A stretch of 9,645 nt of DNA from Armatimonadota bacterium (GTDB lineage Bacteria > Armatimonadota > UBA5829), in NCBI GenBank assembly GCA_023398345.1, contig JAEWSK010000277.1, forward strand, positions 1 through 9,645. The letters run 5' to 3'. Every line of letters starts with the position of its first letter. Within the stretch, counting starts at the first letter, position 1. Both the position numbers and the translations under genes were made by a program. The notes beneath the pieces are model-generated. The model made no database searches, had not been told where the DNA came from, and was given only the letters and a program-made list of their open reading frames with translations. Positions 8,461 to 9,645 of this stretch are shown here, in pieces.

Positions 8461-9228
8461 CTATTCTTTCATCTTCTCAAGAATTTTTCCCAGCGAGTCT
8501 ACAATGTCTATCGGCATAGGAAATACGATTGTCGTATTGTGCTCGGAGCCGATTTCTCTTAGAGTTTGCAGATAGCGCAGTTGCAGCGCCTGCGGATTTT
8601 CGGATATGACATTGGCTGCGTCTGTGAGCTTCTGAGCGGCTTGGAACTCTCCCTCGGCGTTGATGATCTTTGCTCGGCGCTCGCGCTCGGTTTCGGCTTG
8701 ATTTGCCATTGCGCGCTTCATCGTTTCAGGCAACGTCACATCGCGCACTTCGACCGATGTCACTTTAATTCCCCAAGGTTCGGTCGTCTCGTCAATAATC
8801 GTCTGCAACTTCATGTTGATCTGGTCGCGCTCGGAAAGAAGTTGATCTAGTTCGGATTGACCTATGACGCTTCGCAAAGATGTCTGCGCCTGCAGCGAAG
8901 TTGCCCTCACCCAATTCTCGACTTTGGTCACGGCGTATTCTGCATTGACCACTTGAAAGAACACAACCGCGTCAACCATTGCCGATACGTTGTCTCGCGT
9001 AATTATCTCTTGCTTTGGGACATCGAGCGTGACCACGCGGGTGTCGATTATAATAATCTTATCTATAATCGGCCAGATGAATCGAATGCCCGGCATTTTG
9101 ATGTGGTCGAACCGACCGAACCGCAGCAGCACCCCGCGCTCCCATTCGCGGACAATCCGCACCGAGTTGCCGACCAAAAGTATAAAGAAAAACGCGATAA
9201 TTACTGCAAACATCATAAAACTAGCCAT
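8461..9228 (-). CDS. Slipin (stomatin/SPFH family membrane protein)
   Basis: The 255-residue protein opens with a hydrophobic segment (about residues 4-24) that anchors it in the membrane, and continues with the SPFH/band-7 domain. Family motifs are EWERGVLLRFGRFD, GIRFIWPIIDKI, TRVVTLDVPKQEIITRDNV, VDAVVFFQV and RSVIGQSELDQLLSERDQI, and then SVEVRDVTLPETMKRAMANQ. A charged coiled-coil region rich in Ala, Glu and Arg (about 180-210) ends the domain. Slipins oligomerise on membranes, mark lipid microdomains and work with NfeD partners. A NfeD gene lies 19 nt upstream on the same strand. The ATG at 9226-9228 has an AGGAGG at 9234-9239, five bases away, which settles the start over an internal ATG four codons on. 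Length is typical. Confidence 0.95.
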   Translation of the reverse strand: MASFMMFAVIIAFFFILLVGNSVRIVREWERGVLLRFGRFDHIKMPGIRFIWPIIDKIIIIDTRVVTLDVPKQEIITRDNVSAMVDAVVFFQVVNAEYAVTKVENWVRATSLQAQTSLRSVIGQSELDQLLSERDQINMKLQTIIDETTEPWGIKVTSVEVRDVTLPETMKRAMANQAETERERRAKIINAEGEFQAAQKLTDAANVISENPQALQLRYLQTLREIGSEHNTTIVFPMPIDIVDSLGKILEKMKE

Positions 9229-9233
9229 AATTT

Positions 9234-9239
9234 CCTCCT
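9234..9239 (-). promoter_or_regulatory. Consensus Shine-Dalgarno of slipin
   Basis: AGGAGG on the minus strand lies 5 nt before the slipin ATG. It is the only perfect Shine-Dalgarno hexamer I found before any start in this window, and implies high translation relative to the NfeD gene upstream. Confidence 0.8.
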
Positions 9240-9247
9240 GCTAATAT

Positions 9248-9645
9248 TCAAACTTCGTGCTTGCGCACAGTTAACTTCAGTCCGTTCATTGCAGTCACAT
9301 CGACTTTCTCGCCTTTCTCGATTTTGCCGGACTCGCTTGTTGCAAACCACAGCGCGCCGTCCACAAATATCTTCCCATTCAAATCGAGATCGGTTCTAGC
9401 TTCGCCGACGTGTCCGACAACTGCGTCGCGACCCGCGATATATGGGTTTTTAAGCGCTCTGACTCCCATCCCGATTATGACTATAAAAAAACCGCCCGTA
9501 AGCAATGCGACGAGCGCCAGCAGCCACGGTGAAATCAACGGCCCGGCCGGCGTCTTGAAAAGCATCATAAGTCCAAAAAACAAGCTCAACACACCTCCTA
9601 CAGAGAGCACGCCGTGCGTTGGAGAGTAGACATCTGCGATAAACA
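9248..9645 (-). CDS. NfeD-family membrane protein, C-terminal part (runs off window)
   Basis: The frame is open from the right edge to a TGA at 9248-9250 and the N-terminal part is outside the window. The GTG at 9610 is not the start, because the frame continues upstream into FIADVYSPTHGVLSVGG, the conserved beginning of the NfeD membrane region. The visible 132 residues hold two or three hydrophobic helices (LFFGLMMLF and the 20-residue stretch around LALVALLTGGFFIVIIGMG), then the OB-fold domain with VVGHVGEARTDLDLNGKIFVDG and GEKVDVTAMNGLKLTVRK. The last segment is the usual end of NfeD proteins. The motif ADVYSPTHGV is typical of the long NfeD1b class, whose N-terminus is a ClpP-like protease, but that part is not visible. 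It is the first gene of an NfeD-slipin pair, the classical arrangement for this membrane system. Confidence 0.9.
   Translation of the reverse strand, partial: FIADVYSPTHGVLSVGGVLSLFFGLMMLFKTPAGPLISPWLLALVALLTGGFFIVIIGMGVRALKNPYIAGRDAVVGHVGEARTDLDLNGKIFVDGALWFATSESGKIEKGEKVDVTAMNGLKLTVRKHEV

Noticed and set aside
9248..9610. A complete 120-residue NfeD protein beginning with GTG at 9610
   Set aside because: The frame stays open to the window edge with the conserved ADVYSPTHGV segment, so this is the end of a longer gene and not a full short one.

Overview
The window looks like an ordinary chromosomal segment from a free-living bacterium with moderate GC content. The genes are long, housekeeping-like and tightly packed. 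There is no phage, transposase, CRISPR or plasmid gene. The pilin-like pair, the secreted-type pilus assembly protein and the PIG-L enzyme with an HCDDE motif fit a diderm or atypical-envelope lineage such as Armatimonadota. That placement is inference from gene style, not from a marker gene, and is held with low confidence.

Left block (1-2348, plus strand): the C-terminal end of a PilW/PulJ-like minor pseudopilin overlaps by ATGA with a 525-aa PilX-like protein carrying a class III-type prepilin leader. These two belong to a type IV pilus or type II secretion minor pseudopilin cluster that begins upstream of the window. A separate promoter (1879-1905) then leads to a 126-aa two-TM membrane protein with a C-terminal four-cysteine zinc ribbon.

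Middle block (2345-6530, minus strand): a compact four-gene operon runs HAD-IIA phosphatase, thiD, pyrG (CTP synthase), AEC-family permease. Its junctions are 4 nt or less (ATGA overlap, TAATG overlap, 3-nt gap). Its promoter candidate lies so close to the first ATG that the transcript would be nearly leaderless. The genes deal with pyrimidine-type substrates (CTP, hydroxymethylpyrimidine phosphate, perhaps a phosphomonoester) plus an export carrier. The 3' end of this operon overlaps the zinc-ribbon gene tail-to-tail by 4 nt.

Right block (6531-8407, plus strand): a 320-bp non-coding gap carries a promoter for a complete tRNA-Ser(GGA). The only usable start codon (GTG) of a membrane-anchored PIG-L deacetylase with a CBM9/DOMON-like C-terminal domain lies 5 nt after the tRNA CCA end. 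This implies a dicistronic tRNA-mRNA whose message is released by tRNA 3' processing.

Far right (8403-9645, minus strand): a slipin (stomatin/SPFH) gene follows the 3' part of an NfeD gene that runs off the window. The two form the classical NfeD-stomatin membrane pair. A long hairpin between the convergent PIG-L and slipin genes is a likely shared terminator.

No clearly new multi-gene system is visible. The points most worth a second look are the tRNA-Ser/PIG-L junction, the PIG-L fusion, and a Gln-to-His change in the glutaminase motif of CTP synthase.
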